A stretch of 64,000 nt of DNA from DASYPQ01 sp041488095. GTDB taxonomy: Bacteria; Planctomycetota; UBA1135; GCA-002686595. Positions 52,302 to 61,377 of this stretch are shown here, piece after piece. The notes under the pieces were generated by a model, which was not told where the DNA came from, ran no database searches, and saw nothing but the letters and a program-made list of their open reading frames with translations. The position numbers were made by a program, and so were the translations under genes. Numbering within the stretch: the first letter of the stretch is position 1; every line of letters begins with the position of its first letter. The DNA is taken from contig JBGPOP010000004.1 of NCBI GenBank assembly GCA_041488095.1, positions 62,001-126,000 of the forward strand, in the 5' to 3' direction.

Positions 52302-52400
52302 GCGGGCGGATCCCGCTTGGGAGCCCGCCACCACGGTGCTGAGACACCACTCCTCGAAAGCCAGCCCGTCCGGTCGTACCGGGCGGGCTGGCTGCTTTCG
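52302..52400 (+). ncRNA. Candidate structured RNA element after lpoB
   Basis: Three consecutive hairpins can form. The first pairs 52302-52307 (GCGGGC) with 52323-52328 and TCCC with GGGA inside. The second pairs GGTG (52335-52338) with CACC (52345-52348). The third pairs 52361-52373 with 52379-52391 (13 bp including one G-U, 5-nt loop) and is extended by CGAAAG (52355-52360) with CTTTCG (52395-52400) across a 3-nt bulge. No U-run follows, so it is not a standard terminator. It lies 30 nt after lpoB within a 347-bp gap whose remainder shows no gene. It could be an mRNA 3'-end protector, a small RNA or a leader for the next gene. Confidence 0.45.
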
Positions 52401-52605
52401 GCCCCCCCCGGAAGCGAATCAGGGTCAGAAGCGCTCCGGAGAGGTCCCCGAAAAGTTCGAGCAGCCGCGTTCGTTCCCGGCGGCGACCCGGCTCCGACGC
52501 CCGCAGCCAATCGGCTGTGCTGGGGATCCAAACTCTTCTCGACGCGCAGGCCCGCGGGAGCAATCCGGCGGGTCTGCGTGTTTCCGGGGGGGTGTGATCG
52601 CCGGA

Positions 52606-52611
52606 TAGCAT
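52606..52611 (+). promoter_or_regulatory. -10 element of the epimerase gene, leaderless geometry
   Basis: TAGCAT ends exactly 7 nt before the ATG at 52619, the same spacing as rsgA and MetAP-II. It argues that 52619, not the ATG at 52610 inside this element, is the start. Confidence 0.45.
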
Positions 52612-52618
52612 GACGGCG

Positions 52619-53590
52619 ATGTCCAGGTATCTCGTCAGCGGAGGCGCGGGCTTCATCGGCTCTCATCTCGTCGAGGCCTTGGTGCGCCGCGGCGACCGCG
52701 TCCGGGTGCTCGACGACCTCTCCACGGGTCTCGCCGAGAACCTCGCGATCCTCCCGGTCGGAGCTCTCGGGAGCGGAGCTCCGGTCGAGCTCGTGCGCGG
52801 CAGCATCACATCCACCGCCGCCTGTCGCACGGCGTGCGAGGGCGTCGAGGCCGTGCTCCACGAAGCCGCGCTGGTGTCCGTCCCGAAGAGCTTCGAAGAT
52901 CCGCTGCTGAGCTACGAGGTCAACGTGATGGGGACGCTGCGCCTGCTCGAGGCCGCACGCAGGAGCGGCGTCGCGCGCTTCGTCCTGGCCTCGTCCTCGG
53001 CCACCTACGGCGATCCCCCGACGCTTCCCAAGGAGGAGGGCATGGCACCCCAGCCCCTCTCGCCCTACGCCTCGGGCAAGCTCGCCGGCGAGCACCTCCT
53101 GCGCGTCTGGGGGCGCGCTCACGGCCTGCGCACCGTCTCCCTGCGATACTTCAACGTCTTCGGACCGCGCCAACGCGACGACAGCCCCTACACCGGCGTC
53201 ATCGCGCTCTTCGCGCGAGCTCTCCTCGAGGGCCGACCTCCGACCATCCAAGGCGACGGCGAGCAGACTCGCGACTTCACCTACGTCGAGAACGTGGTCC
53301 AGGCGAATCTGCTCGCGCTCGAGAAGGACCTCGAGCCCGGCGTCGTGATCAACATCGGCGCCGGTCAACGCATCTCGATCAACGCACTCTACCGCGCGAT
53401 GGCACAGATCGCGGGCTGCGATCTCGAGCCGATTCACGCCCCGGCGCGCCTGGGGGATGTACGCGACAGCCTGGCTTCGCTCGACCGTGCTCGCAGGCTC
53501 CTCGGCTACGAGCCGCGGGTCCACTGGAGGGACGGACTCGCGACGACGATGGACTGGTATCGCGAACGACTCGCAACGGCCCGCGCCTGA
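52619..53590 (+). CDS. NAD-dependent UDP-sugar 4-epimerase
   Basis: A 323-residue extended short-chain dehydrogenase/reductase. The Rossmann motif LVSGGAGFIGSHLVEAL is at the N-terminus, DDLSTG follows the second strand, then SSSATYGDPP, the catalytic pair in SPYASGKLAGE (Tyr and Lys), LRYFNVFGPRQ, and GDGEQTRDFTYVENVV. The size and NVFGPRQ segment fit UDP-GlcNAc or UDP-Glc 4-epimerases (WbpP/GalE types). The exact substrate is not predictable. It would supply activated sugars for envelope glycans, perhaps used by the glycosyltransferase at 35-36 kb. Confidence 0.9.
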   Translation: MSRYLVSGGAGFIGSHLVEALVRRGDRVRVLDDLSTGLAENLAILPVGALGSGAPVELVRGSITSTAACRTACEGVEAVLHEAALVSVPKSFEDPLLSYEVNVMGTLRLLEAARRSGVARFVLASSSATYGDPPTLPKEEGMAPQPLSPYASGKLAGEHLLRVWGRAHGLRTVSLRYFNVFGPRQRDDSPYTGVIALFARALLEGRPPTIQGDGEQTRDFTYVENVVQANLLALEKDLEPGVVINIGAGQRISINALYRAMAQIAGCDLEPIHAPARLGDVRDSLASLDRARRLLGYEPRVHWRDGLATTMDWYRERLATARA

Positions 53591-53645
53591 GCGTTCTCGG
53601 GGCGATCCCGACTCGACCTCGTTTGCCGGCTCGGCCCAAGCCGGC

Positions 53646-53651
53646 TAATCT
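53646..53651 (+). promoter_or_regulatory. Candidate -10 element of pckA
   Basis: TAATCT lies 35 nt before the ATG at 53687, in an otherwise GC-rich gap of 96 nt. No clear -35 is visible. Confidence 0.35.
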
Positions 53652-53686
53652 GTCTGGCTTCCCCCGATCCAGAACAGGGCGCTCCG

Positions 53687-55363
53687 ATGCAGACCACGAC
53701 GACGACGGACTTCCGCGCCGACCTCGAACGACTCCTGGGCCTCCGGGGCGTGACCTACCGCTACGGCCTCTCCAAGGAAGAGCTGTTCCAGCTCGCGATC
53801 GCGAACGACCGCGGGCGCGTCCGGAAGGGAGGGGGGTTCGACGAGCCGAAAGCCTTCGCGACCAAGCTCGGCGCGAAGGGTCCGCTCGTCTACTACACCG
53901 ATCCCGACTGCACCGGCCGCCCGGTCAAGGACACGTTCGCCGTCGCCTGGCCCGAGGTCGAGGGCGAGGTGTGGTGGAAGGCCGACGTGCAGAAGTACGA
54001 CCCGGCCCAGTATGCCGGCCTCTTGAAGCGCGTCGTCGAGCACCTGAACGCCAGGAAGGCCACGCTCTACGTCAAGGACGTCTTCGCCGGCACCGACCCC
54101 TCCTACTCGGTGCCCTATCGCTTCGTCGGCGAGTACGCGACGCACGCGATGTTCGCCCACAACATGTTCCCGAAGAGCGTGGCGGGCGTGAAGAACGTCG
54201 AGGCGCGGCGTTGGACGATGCTCAACGCGCCCACCTTCCATTGCGTTCCCGAGCGCGACGGGAGCAAGTCGGACCGTGCGGTCGTCATCGACTTCAAGAA
54301 CCGCATCTGCCTCGTCGTCGGCAAGGCCGATTACTGCGGCGTGGTCAAGAAGACGATCTTCACCGTGCTCAACTTCCTGCTGCCGAAGCAGGGCTTCCTG
54401 CCGATGCACTGCTCGGCCAACATCGGGGCGAAGGGCGACTCCGCGATCCTGTTCGGTCTCTCGGGCACGGGCAAGACGACCCTCTCGGCCGACCCCGACC
54501 GCCGGCTGATCGGCGACGACGAAACCGGCTGGACGCCTTCCGGCCTGTCGAACTTCGAGGACGGCTGCTACGCCAAGCTGATCGACCTGAGCAAGGAGGC
54601 CGAGCCCATCATCGCCGCGGCTCTCTCGATGCCCGGCACGATCATCGAGAACGTGCCGCCGCCCAAGGGAAGGCGTCTCGAGGACACCGATCCGCAGGAC
54701 CTCGACCTCACCGACCGCTCGGTCACGGAGAACACGCGTTTCTCCTACCCGCTTTCCTGCAACCCCAACATCGCCGACGGGGCGCGCGGACCGCACCCGA
54801 CGACGATCGTCCTGCTCACGGCCGACGCCTTCGGCGTGCTGCCGCCGGTCGCCGTGCTCGAGGGCCGTGAGGTCATGTACCACTTCGTATCGGGCTTCAC
54901 GGCCAAGCTCGCCGGGACCGAGGTCGGCGTCACCGAACCCCAAGCCGCGTTCAGCGCCTGCTTCGGCGCGCCGTTCATGTCGCAGCGCCCGTCGGTCTAC
55001 GCCAAGCTCCTGTGGGAGAAGATGGAGAGCCACCGGGCCCGCTGCGTGCTGCTGAACACGGGCTGGAGCGGCGGACCCTACGGAACCGGCAAGCGCATCT
55101 CGATCCGGGACACGCGAGCGCTCCTGAATGCGGCCCTGCGCGGCGATCTGCACGACGGGAAGGTGAGCCACGCGACCCACCCGGTTTTCAAGCTGAAGAT
55201 GCCGACCGCCTGTCCCGGCGTCGAGGCCCGGATCCTCGACCCGCGCAACACCTGGGCCGACAAGCTGGCCTACGACGTGCAGGCCGGCAAGCTGCGCGAC
55301 ATGTTCCGCAAGAACTTCGAGGAGAAGGGCTTCGCGCAGCTCGGCATCGAGCCCGCGATGTAG
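53687..55363 (+). CDS. pckA: Phosphoenolpyruvate carboxykinase (ATP)
   Basis: A 558-residue enzyme that converts oxaloacetate plus ATP to phosphoenolpyruvate, entry to gluconeogenesis. It is the ATP type: kinase motif FGLSGTGKTTLSADP (about residues 257-271) and GDDETGW (usually GDDEHGW), not the FPSACGKTN of GTP enzymes. Other blocks are YVKDVFAGTDPSYSVPYRF, FAHNMF, LLPKQGFLPMHCSANIG, TENTRFSYPL and TGWSGGPYGTGKRI. The C-terminus is complete. The TPR gene follows 26 nt later. Confidence 0.95.
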   Translation: MQTTTTTDFRADLERLLGLRGVTYRYGLSKEELFQLAIANDRGRVRKGGGFDEPKAFATKLGAKGPLVYYTDPDCTGRPVKDTFAVAWPEVEGEVWWKADVQKYDPAQYAGLLKRVVEHLNARKATLYVKDVFAGTDPSYSVPYRFVGEYATHAMFAHNMFPKSVAGVKNVEARRWTMLNAPTFHCVPERDGSKSDRAVVIDFKNRICLVVGKADYCGVVKKTIFTVLNFLLPKQGFLPMHCSANIGAKGDSAILFGLSGTGKTTLSADPDRRLIGDDETGWTPSGLSNFEDGCYAKLIDLSKEAEPIIAAALSMPGTIIENVPPPKGRRLEDTDPQDLDLTDRSVTENTRFSYPLSCNPNIADGARGPHPTTIVLLTADAFGVLPPVAVLEGREVMYHFVSGFTAKLAGTEVGVTEPQAAFSACFGAPFMSQRPSVYAKLLWEKMESHRARCVLLNTGWSGGPYGTGKRISIRDTRALLNAALRGDLHDGKVSHATHPVFKLKMPTACPGVEARILDPRNTWADKLAYDVQAGKLRDMFRKNFEEKGFAQLGIEPAM

Positions 55364-55389
55364 GCGCTCCCGCGCCGGGTAGCCGGGTG

Positions 55390-55770
55390 ATGACCACTCC
55401 CATCGAGCACTACAAGCAGGGCCTGGCGCTCTTCGGTCAGAAGAAGAACGAAGAGGCAGCCGAGCAATTCCGGGAGGCGCTCGAGCTGAAGCCCGACTGG
55501 CTCGACGCTCTCCACGCGCTCGCGACCGCGCAGAGCAAGCTCGGCCGCCACGACGAGGCCCTCTCCACGATCGCCAGGGTGATCGAGCTCGACCCCGACG
55601 ACGCCTTCGCCTACACGAGCCAGTCGATCTTCCTGCAGCGCAAGGGGCTGATCCCCGAGGCCGAGGCGGCGTCCGCGAAGGCGCGCATGGCCGCCTGGAA
55701 GAAGGAGCTCAAGACCAACCCCAACGCCCCGCCGCCCGGGCCTGCGGGCGGGATGTCGGTCGTGCAGTAG
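55390..55770 (+). CDS. Small TPR protein
   Basis: A 126-residue cytosolic protein with two to three tetratricopeptide repeats, for example GLALFGQKKNEEAAEQFREA and ALATAQSKLGRHDEALSTIA, and a Pro-rich tail ending in GGMSVVQ. TPRs mediate protein-protein contacts, and the partner is unknown. It follows pckA by 26 nt and may be co-transcribed. Its stop is 5 nt from the convergent DUF59 gene. Confidence 0.85.
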   Translation: MTTPIEHYKQGLALFGQKKNEEAAEQFREALELKPDWLDALHALATAQSKLGRHDEALSTIARVIELDPDDAFAYTSQSIFLQRKGLIPEAEAASAKARMAAWKKELKTNPNAPPPGPAGGMSVVQ

Positions 55771-55775
55771 GGCGA

Positions 55776-56093
55776 CTACATCTCCTCTTCGCTTCCGATG
55801 CCGAGGATCGCCCGGCCCTCTACCGAGATCCGCTGCGGCGTCCACATCGGGTCCCAGACGATCTGGACCTCGGTGCCCTTGACGCCGGGGATCGAGTTCA
55901 CTCGTCGCTTGACCACGTCCGGGATCGTCCGCGCTTCCGGGCACGCCTGGGAAGTCAGGGTCATGGTGACGTTGCAGACGCCGGTCTCCTGCAGCTTGAC
56001 CTCGTAGACCAGGCCGAGGTCGACGATGTTGACCGGGATCTCGGGGTCGTAGACCTGCTTCAATTCCCTGTAGACGTCCTCGACGGTGGGCAT
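55776..56093 (-). CDS. DUF59/PaaD-like Fe-S cluster assembly factor
   Basis: A 105-residue MIP18-family protein. The N-terminus EDVYRELKQVYDPEIPVNIV followed by DLGLVYEV is diagnostic. The family Cys is in TLTSQACPEA, and IVWDPMWTPQRIS closes the fold. Relatives (SufT, PaaD) help mature iron-sulfur proteins. The large number of Fe-S subunits in the nuo operon gives it likely clients here (inference). ATG 56093 has GAGGAA 9 nt upstream. ATG 56123, next to the stop of the upstream pseudouridine synthase gene, is the alternative. Confidence 0.9.
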   Translation of the reverse strand: MPTVEDVYRELKQVYDPEIPVNIVDLGLVYEVKLQETGVCNVTMTLTSQACPEARTIPDVVKRRVNSIPGVKGTEVQIVWDPMWTPQRISVEGRAILGIGSEEEM

Positions 56094-56124
56094 ATCGATC
56101 GTTCCTCGCGTGGGGACCGTCATC

Positions 56125-56796
56125 CTACTCCCGCCGCGACGCGCGCGCGAGCAGATCGAGGAGGTCTTCGGGCAGTGGCGCCTCGACATCGATCCTCCTT
56201 CCCGTGCGAGGGTGCGAGAACGCGAGGCGCCAGGCATGGAGCGCGACCCGACGGCTGCGGATGCGCACCGGCGAGTCCTTCCCGCGCGCGTACTTGCGCT
56301 CGCCGACGAGCGGAAACCCGGCGTGCGCGAAGTGGACCCTGATCTGGTTGTAGCGACCTGTGAGGAGGTCGATCTCGACGACCGTGGTCTCCGGCAGGCT
56401 CTGGAGCGTCCTGTAGCGCGTCTCCGATTCCTTTCCATGCACCGAGACGCGCGCGAAGGATCCCTGCTCCAGGATCGGAAAGCGCAAGCTCCCCTGCGCC
56501 GGCCGCACGCGACCTCGGGCGAGGGCCCAATAGGTCTTCTCGACGGAGCGCTCGCGGAAGGCCGATTCGAGACCGGCACGGGTCTCCTCGTCGAGCGCGA
56601 AGAGCACTGCGCCGGATACCTCGCGATCGAGCCGGTGCACGGGCAGGGCTCGAATTCCCTGGAGCTCGAGCGCCTGCGGAAGCGCACGGCCGATCGCCCC
56701 AGGCGTCGGGACGCTCAGCATGCCCGCGGGCTTGGAGACGACGAGCACGTGCTCGTCGCGATGGAGGATCGGGACAGGGTCGCGCGCTCGCGGCAT
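56125..56796 (-). CDS. RluA family pseudouridine synthase, no S4 domain
   Basis: A 223-residue catalytic-domain-only pseudouridine synthase. Visible are VLVVSKPAGMLSVPTPG, the active-site motif VHRLDREVSGAVLFA (catalytic Asp), and LLTGRYNQIRVHFAHAGFPLV. Its size resembles TruC/RluE-like members acting on tRNA or rRNA, and the exact site is unknown. It is the second RluA-family gene in the window and is probably co-transcribed with the DUF59 gene, whose alternative ATG is 1 nt away. Confidence 0.9.
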   Translation of the reverse strand: MPRARDPVPILHRDEHVLVVSKPAGMLSVPTPGAIGRALPQALELQGIRALPVHRLDREVSGAVLFALDEETRAGLESAFRERSVEKTYWALARGRVRPAQGSLRFPILEQGSFARVSVHGKESETRYRTLQSLPETTVVEIDLLTGRYNQIRVHFAHAGFPLVGERKYARGKDSPVRIRSRRVALHAWRLAFSHPRTGRRIDVEAPLPEDLLDLLARASRRE

Positions 56797-56910
56797 GCGG
56801 CCATGAAGATGGCAGAAGCCGTGCGAACGGAAAAGGAATCGTCAGGGTCGCACCGGCCGCTGGCGGCGGCGGTGCCGGTGTGGAGAATGGCGCGGCCCGC
56901 AGGGACTCCC

Positions 56911-58746
56911 ATGCGCTCCACCGCAGCCCGGCTCGCGCTCTCTCTCGCGCAGCTCGCGATCGTCGCAGCGGCCGCACGCGTCGCTTTCGCGCAGGCCGCT
57001 CCGCGCCCCCAGCTCTACGCCGTGCGCAACGTGCGCCTCGCCGCTCGGCCGGACGCGCCGAGGTCCACGCTGATCCTGCGCGACGGCCGCATCGAGAGCG
57101 TCCTCGACGCGGCCACCGAGCCGCCCGAAGGCGCGCGCGTCGTCGACGGGAACGGGATGCTCGCGCTGCCGGCCTTCCTCGACGCCTACACCCAGGTCGG
57201 CTGCACGACGCCGACGCCCCTGGCCGAGCGCGACATGCCGCCCAAGGCGAGCGCCGAAGCGCTGGTCGACATGCGCGAGGCGAACCGCAAGGGGATCCAG
57301 CCCGCCTTCCGCGCGGCAGAGACGTTCAAGCTGGAGCCGGACGTCGCCAAGCGCTGGCGCGGACTCGGGTTCGGGGTGCTCCTGTGCGCCCCCGCGGGGC
57401 AGTTCCTCTCCGGCCAGAGCGCGCTCGCCAGCACGCGCGAAGCGCCCTCGCGCGACGTCCTGATCGAGCCGATCACCTTCCACCACGCCGGCCTCCAGGC
57501 CCCAGGTCCTGGATACCCGGGCACGCTCATGGGCGCGGTCGCACAGCTGCGCCAGTTCTTCCTGGATGCACAGCGCAGCCGCGAGCTGCAGAGTCGCCGG
57601 GCCGCAGGCAAACCTGGCGGGCGCCCCTTCTACGACGCGGATCTCGAGGCGATCCTGCCCGCGCTGGACAAGAAGCGGCGCGTGGTGTGCGAGGCGGACA
57701 CGCCGGGGGACATCGAGCGCTGGGTGAAGCTTTCGGACGAGTTCGGCTTCGAGATCGCGATCAGCGGCGGGCGCGAAGCCTGGAAGCGATCCGCGCTGCT
57801 GAAAGAGCGGGGAATCCCTGTCTTCCTGACGCTCGAGTGGGGGGAGGAGGTCGAGGACCCCCATGCCAAGGACCCGAAAAAGGAGGCGGAGGGCAAGCCG
57901 GACGCGAAGAAGGAGGAGGGCGAGAAGAAGCCCGAATCGGGAAAGACGGAGACCGAGTCGCCTCAGGGAGAGAAGAAGGCCTCGTCCGAGGGAACCGATC
58001 GGAACTACGAGGAGCCGCTGCGCGTGCGCGAGGAGAAGCGTCGGCTGTGGGAACAGACTCGCGACGGCTCGATCCGGCTCGCCGAGGCGGGGGTGCCGTT
58101 CGCGTTCGGAACCGGAAAGGGAGTTCCCAAGGACCTGCTCGACCGCGTCCGCACGCTGGTCGAGAAGGGGCTGCCGGCCGGCGCGGCCCTGACCGCCCTC
58201 ACTTCGGGTTCGGCCTCGCTCCTCGGCGTGGAGAGGGAGTTCGGCAAGATCGAACCCGGCTTCACCGCCTCGATCGCCCTGTGGACGAAAGATCCGTTCG
58301 CAGCCAAGGACGCGAAGGTCGCCTGGCTCTTCGCGGACGGCTTTCCCTACGAATTCGACGTGAAGTCGGAAGCGCTCGAGGGCAAGCCGGACGAGGGCGT
58401 GGACGCGACGGGGACGTGGACCCTCGAGTTCGACAACCCACAGGCCAAGCCCGCGACGGCCGAGCTGAAGATGGAGAAGGGCGGCGACGTCAAGGGGACG
58501 GTCCGCTACCGCAGCCCGGACGACGAGTCGGAGAGGTCCGGCGACTTCGAAGGCCACGTGGCCGGCAAGAAGATGCGGCTCACCGGCAAGGTGAAGTTCG
58601 GGACCTTCGAGGCCGACGTCGTGATCGAAGGCGAGCTCGAGAAGGACGAGATGAAGGGAACGACATCGTGGAAGTTCTCGGGTGGCGAGGACTCGCGCCG
58701 CTTCAAGGCGACGCGCAAGCCGCAGCGCGAGGAGATGGATCGATGA
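56911..58746 (+). CDS. Exported amidohydrolase-like protein lacking metal ligands
   Basis: A 611-residue protein with a signal peptide (about residues 1-29) and an amidohydrolase-superfamily layout: VRLAARPDAPRSTLILRDGR beta-sandwich start and LTSGSASLLGVEREFGKIEP plus ASIALWTKDP near the end of the barrel. The metal motif D-x-H-x-H is replaced by DAYTQ (about residues 91-95), so hydrolysis is unlikely. A Lys/Glu-rich disordered segment lies at about 320-365. A C-terminal domain of about 110 residues (GTWTLEFDNPQAKPATAELK onward) looks like a small beta barrel. Its stop overlaps the next amidohydrolase gene (ATGA). Confidence 0.82.
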   Translation: MRSTAARLALSLAQLAIVAAAARVAFAQAAPRPQLYAVRNVRLAARPDAPRSTLILRDGRIESVLDAATEPPEGARVVDGNGMLALPAFLDAYTQVGCTTPTPLAERDMPPKASAEALVDMREANRKGIQPAFRAAETFKLEPDVAKRWRGLGFGVLLCAPAGQFLSGQSALASTREAPSRDVLIEPITFHHAGLQAPGPGYPGTLMGAVAQLRQFFLDAQRSRELQSRRAAGKPGGRPFYDADLEAILPALDKKRRVVCEADTPGDIERWVKLSDEFGFEIAISGGREAWKRSALLKERGIPVFLTLEWGEEVEDPHAKDPKKEAEGKPDAKKEEGEKKPESGKTETESPQGEKKASSEGTDRNYEEPLRVREEKRRLWEQTRDGSIRLAEAGVPFAFGTGKGVPKDLLDRVRTLVEKGLPAGAALTALTSGSASLLGVEREFGKIEPGFTASIALWTKDPFAAKDAKVAWLFADGFPYEFDVKSEALEGKPDEGVDATGTWTLEFDNPQAKPATAELKMEKGGDVKGTVRYRSPDDESERSGDFEGHVAGKKMRLTGKVKFGTFEADVVIEGELEKDEMKGTTSWKFSGGEDSRRFKATRKPQREEMDR

Positions 58747-61334
58747 CGCTCGCGCGTTGCACCCTCTCCCTCCTGCTCGCCGGGTCCCGGCTCGCGAGCG
58801 TCCCGGCCCCGGGCGCCGAAGACCACGCCAGCGAGCTCGACGCGGATCGCAAGCCCGTGATCGTGACTCACGGCAGCTGCGTCATCCGCAACGTGACGAT
58901 CCATTCCGCCGTCTCTCCGCCCTTCGGCGGCGACGTGCTCGTGCAGAACGGCGACATCGCCGAGGTCGGCCGGGTGACGGCGCCGCCCGGCACGCTCGAG
59001 ATCGACGGCTCGGGCTGCCACCTCGCACCCGGGGTCGTCGACTGCCATTCGCACATCGCCGTCGAGGGCGACGTCAACGAGGGGACCGTGTCGATCAGCG
59101 CAGAGGTCCAGATCGCCGACGTGATCGACGCCGACGACATCTCGATCTGGCGTGCGCTGGCTGGGGGTGTCACGACCGCGCGCATCCTGCACGGCTCGGC
59201 CAACACGATCGGTGGCCGCCACGAGATCATCAAGCTCAAGTGGAAGCGCACGGCCGACGAGCTGCGCTTCCGCGGCGCCCCGCAGGGCATCAAGTTCGCG
59301 CTGGGCGAGAATCCCAAGCGCTCGAACTCGCCCTCGCGAACCGATCGCTTCCCCGCGAGCCGCATGGGCGTCGAGGCGGTCCTCTACCGGGCCTTCTCGC
59401 GCGCCGGCGAGTACGCGCGCGAGTGGGCGGATTACGAGGCCAGTCGCGCCCGTGGCGAGGATCCCGAGCCGCCGCGCCGGGACGTGCGCCTCGAAGTCCT
59501 CGCCGGAATTCTGCATAAGGACGTGCTCGTGCATTCGCACTGCTACCGCGCCGACGAGATCCTGATGCTCCTGCGCGCCTCGCAGCGCTTCGGCTTCAGG
59601 ATCGCGACGCTCCAGCACGTGCTCGAGGGCTACAAGGTCGCCAAGGAGATGGCCGATCTCGGGGTGGGCGGCTCGACCTTCGGCGACTGGTGGGCCTACA
59701 AGGTCGAGGCCTACGACGCGATTCCCCAGAACGCGGCGCTGATGGACGAGGCGGGCGTGCTCGCCTCGCTGAACTCCGACTCCGCGGAGATGATGCGCCG
59801 GCTGTACGGCGAGGCGGCCAAGTCGGTCCGCTACGCCGGCCTGGATCCCGTGCGGGCGCTCGCGCTGGTCACGCTCAATCCCGCCCGGCAGCTCGGAATC
59901 GACGCGCGGGTAGGCTCGATCGAGAAGGGCAAGGACGCCGACCTTGTCCTGCTCACCGGCGATCCGCTGTCTTCGCTATCCCGTGTGCGTTGGACGATGG
60001 TCGACGGCGAGATCGAATTCGAGCGCCGCGACGCCTTCGGCCTGGACTCCCATCCGCCTTCCGTGACTCCGATCGAAGAGACGGCGCCGAAGGACGTCCC
60101 CAAGCTCGCAGGGGATGTGCTGGCGATCACGGGAGGCACGCTGCACCCGATCACTTCGCCCGACGTCGAGGGCGGCACCCTCCTGATCCAGGGCGGCAAG
60201 ATCCTCGGGATGGGTCGGGACCTCGCGATCCCTGCAGGCGCGCGGACGATCCAGGCGCAGGGCCAGCACATCTGGCCCGGGATGATCGCGCTGGGCTCGA
60301 ATACCGGGCTGCTCGAGATCGGCGCGGTCGCCTCGACCGACGATCAGGGCGACATCGGCGGCAACCAGCCGGACCTGCGCGTCTCGGCCTCGATCAACGC
60401 CGACTCGGCGCACATCGGGGTGACCCGTTCGAACGGTATCACCCGCGCGCAGACGACGCCGCAGCACGGCGGGCCCATGCTCGGCCAATCGGCGATCGTG
60501 CGCCTCCGGGGCGACACCTGGGAGGAGATGCTGGAGGTCGATCGCGACATGCTCCACGTGAACTTCCCGGCGACGGCGAACGACGCCAAAGAGAAGAAGG
60601 AGGGGGACGAGGTCAAGGCGTTGCGCCATCTCCTCGCGGAGGCCCGCGAGTACGGGCGGCTCTCGGATCTGGCCGGAAAGAGCGGCGTGGCACGCCCGGC
60701 CTTCGACCCGCGCCTGGAAGCTCTCGTGCCCTATGTCCGGGGCGAACGAAAGGTCGCTCTGCATGCCGACAACGCGCAGACGATCCTCTTCGCCCTGAAG
60801 TTCGCCGAGGAGGAGAAGCTCTCCGTCGTGATCTATGGCGCGCGCGAGGGCTGGAAGGTCGCCGGCGCCCTGGCCCAGGCCAAGGTGCCGGTCGTCGTGG
60901 GCCCGGTGCTCGCGCTGCCCTCCTCGCGCTTCGATCCCTACGATGCGCCCTTCGCCAATGCCGCCGTGCTCGCGCGGGCGGGCGTGCCCTTCGCCATCAT
61001 GTCGGAGGACCGCGAGAACGAGCGCAACCTGCCCTTCCATGCAGCGATGGCGACGGCGTTCGGCCTGCCGCGAGAGGAGGCGCTGCGCGCGATCACGTAC
61101 TATCCGGCGAGGATCCTCGGGATCGAGCGCGAGCTGGGGAGCCTCGCACCGGGCAAGATCGCGGACGTGGTCGTCACCGATGGCGACCTGCTCGAGATCC
61201 GGACCCGGGTCGAGTACCTCTTCATCGACGGCGTCCAGGTCGACCCTGCGAATCGCCAGACCGAGCTCTACGAGCGCTACCGCCAGAGGCTGCATCGCCT
61301 GCAGGCGGCGGGAGGAGGAGAGAAAGCGCGCTGA
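58743..61334 (+). CDS. Exported tandem amidohydrolase, one active and one degenerate domain
   Basis: An 863-residue exported protein with a signal peptide (about 1-25). The first amidohydrolase domain keeps the metal residues: HLAPGVVDCHSHI (D-x-H-x-H), VLVHSHCYRADE, ATLQHVLEGYK, and ASLNSDSAEMMRR with the catalytic Asp. After GSIEKGKDADLVLLTGDPL a second copy starts (LAITGGTLHPITSPDVEGG), but its PGMIALGSNTG has no D-x-H-x-H. That domain ends with SLAPGKIADVVVTDGD. The substrate is unknown, perhaps peptides or cyclic amides. It forms a coupled pair with the upstream degenerate paralogue. Confidence 0.88.
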   Translation: MTLARCTLSLLLAGSRLASVPAPGAEDHASELDADRKPVIVTHGSCVIRNVTIHSAVSPPFGGDVLVQNGDIAEVGRVTAPPGTLEIDGSGCHLAPGVVDCHSHIAVEGDVNEGTVSISAEVQIADVIDADDISIWRALAGGVTTARILHGSANTIGGRHEIIKLKWKRTADELRFRGAPQGIKFALGENPKRSNSPSRTDRFPASRMGVEAVLYRAFSRAGEYAREWADYEASRARGEDPEPPRRDVRLEVLAGILHKDVLVHSHCYRADEILMLLRASQRFGFRIATLQHVLEGYKVAKEMADLGVGGSTFGDWWAYKVEAYDAIPQNAALMDEAGVLASLNSDSAEMMRRLYGEAAKSVRYAGLDPVRALALVTLNPARQLGIDARVGSIEKGKDADLVLLTGDPLSSLSRVRWTMVDGEIEFERRDAFGLDSHPPSVTPIEETAPKDVPKLAGDVLAITGGTLHPITSPDVEGGTLLIQGGKILGMGRDLAIPAGARTIQAQGQHIWPGMIALGSNTGLLEIGAVASTDDQGDIGGNQPDLRVSASINADSAHIGVTRSNGITRAQTTPQHGGPMLGQSAIVRLRGDTWEEMLEVDRDMLHVNFPATANDAKEKKEGDEVKALRHLLAEAREYGRLSDLAGKSGVARPAFDPRLEALVPYVRGERKVALHADNAQTILFALKFAEEEKLSVVIYGAREGWKVAGALAQAKVPVVVGPVLALPSSRFDPYDAPFANAAVLARAGVPFAIMSEDRENERNLPFHAAMATAFGLPREEALRAITYYPARILGIERELGSLAPGKIADVVVTDGDLLEIRTRVEYLFIDGVQVDPANRQTELYERYRQRLHRLQAAGGGEKAR

Positions 61335-61377
61335 GGCCGAATCGGCCCACGGGACGCCTCGAAACGGGAGGTTTCTC

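Noticed and set aside
52610..52618. ATG at 52610 as start of the epimerase
   Set aside because: It would add three residues and lies inside the presumed -10 TAGCAT. ATG 52619 starts directly before the Rossmann motif as in relatives.
53687..55363. GTP-dependent PEP carboxykinase (pckG)
   Set aside because: The nucleotide motif GLSGTGKTTLS and overall size are those of the ATP-dependent family. The GTP-type Cys loop is absent.
43384..56127. TAGGATGACGGTC shared upstream of leucine dehydrogenase (43384) and the DUF59 gene (minus strand, 56115-56127), with a similar TAGCATGACGG before the epimerase
   Set aside because: Part of the match is explained by ATG-ACG codons and a stop codon at the DUF59 copy. 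Three loose instances do not establish a motif.
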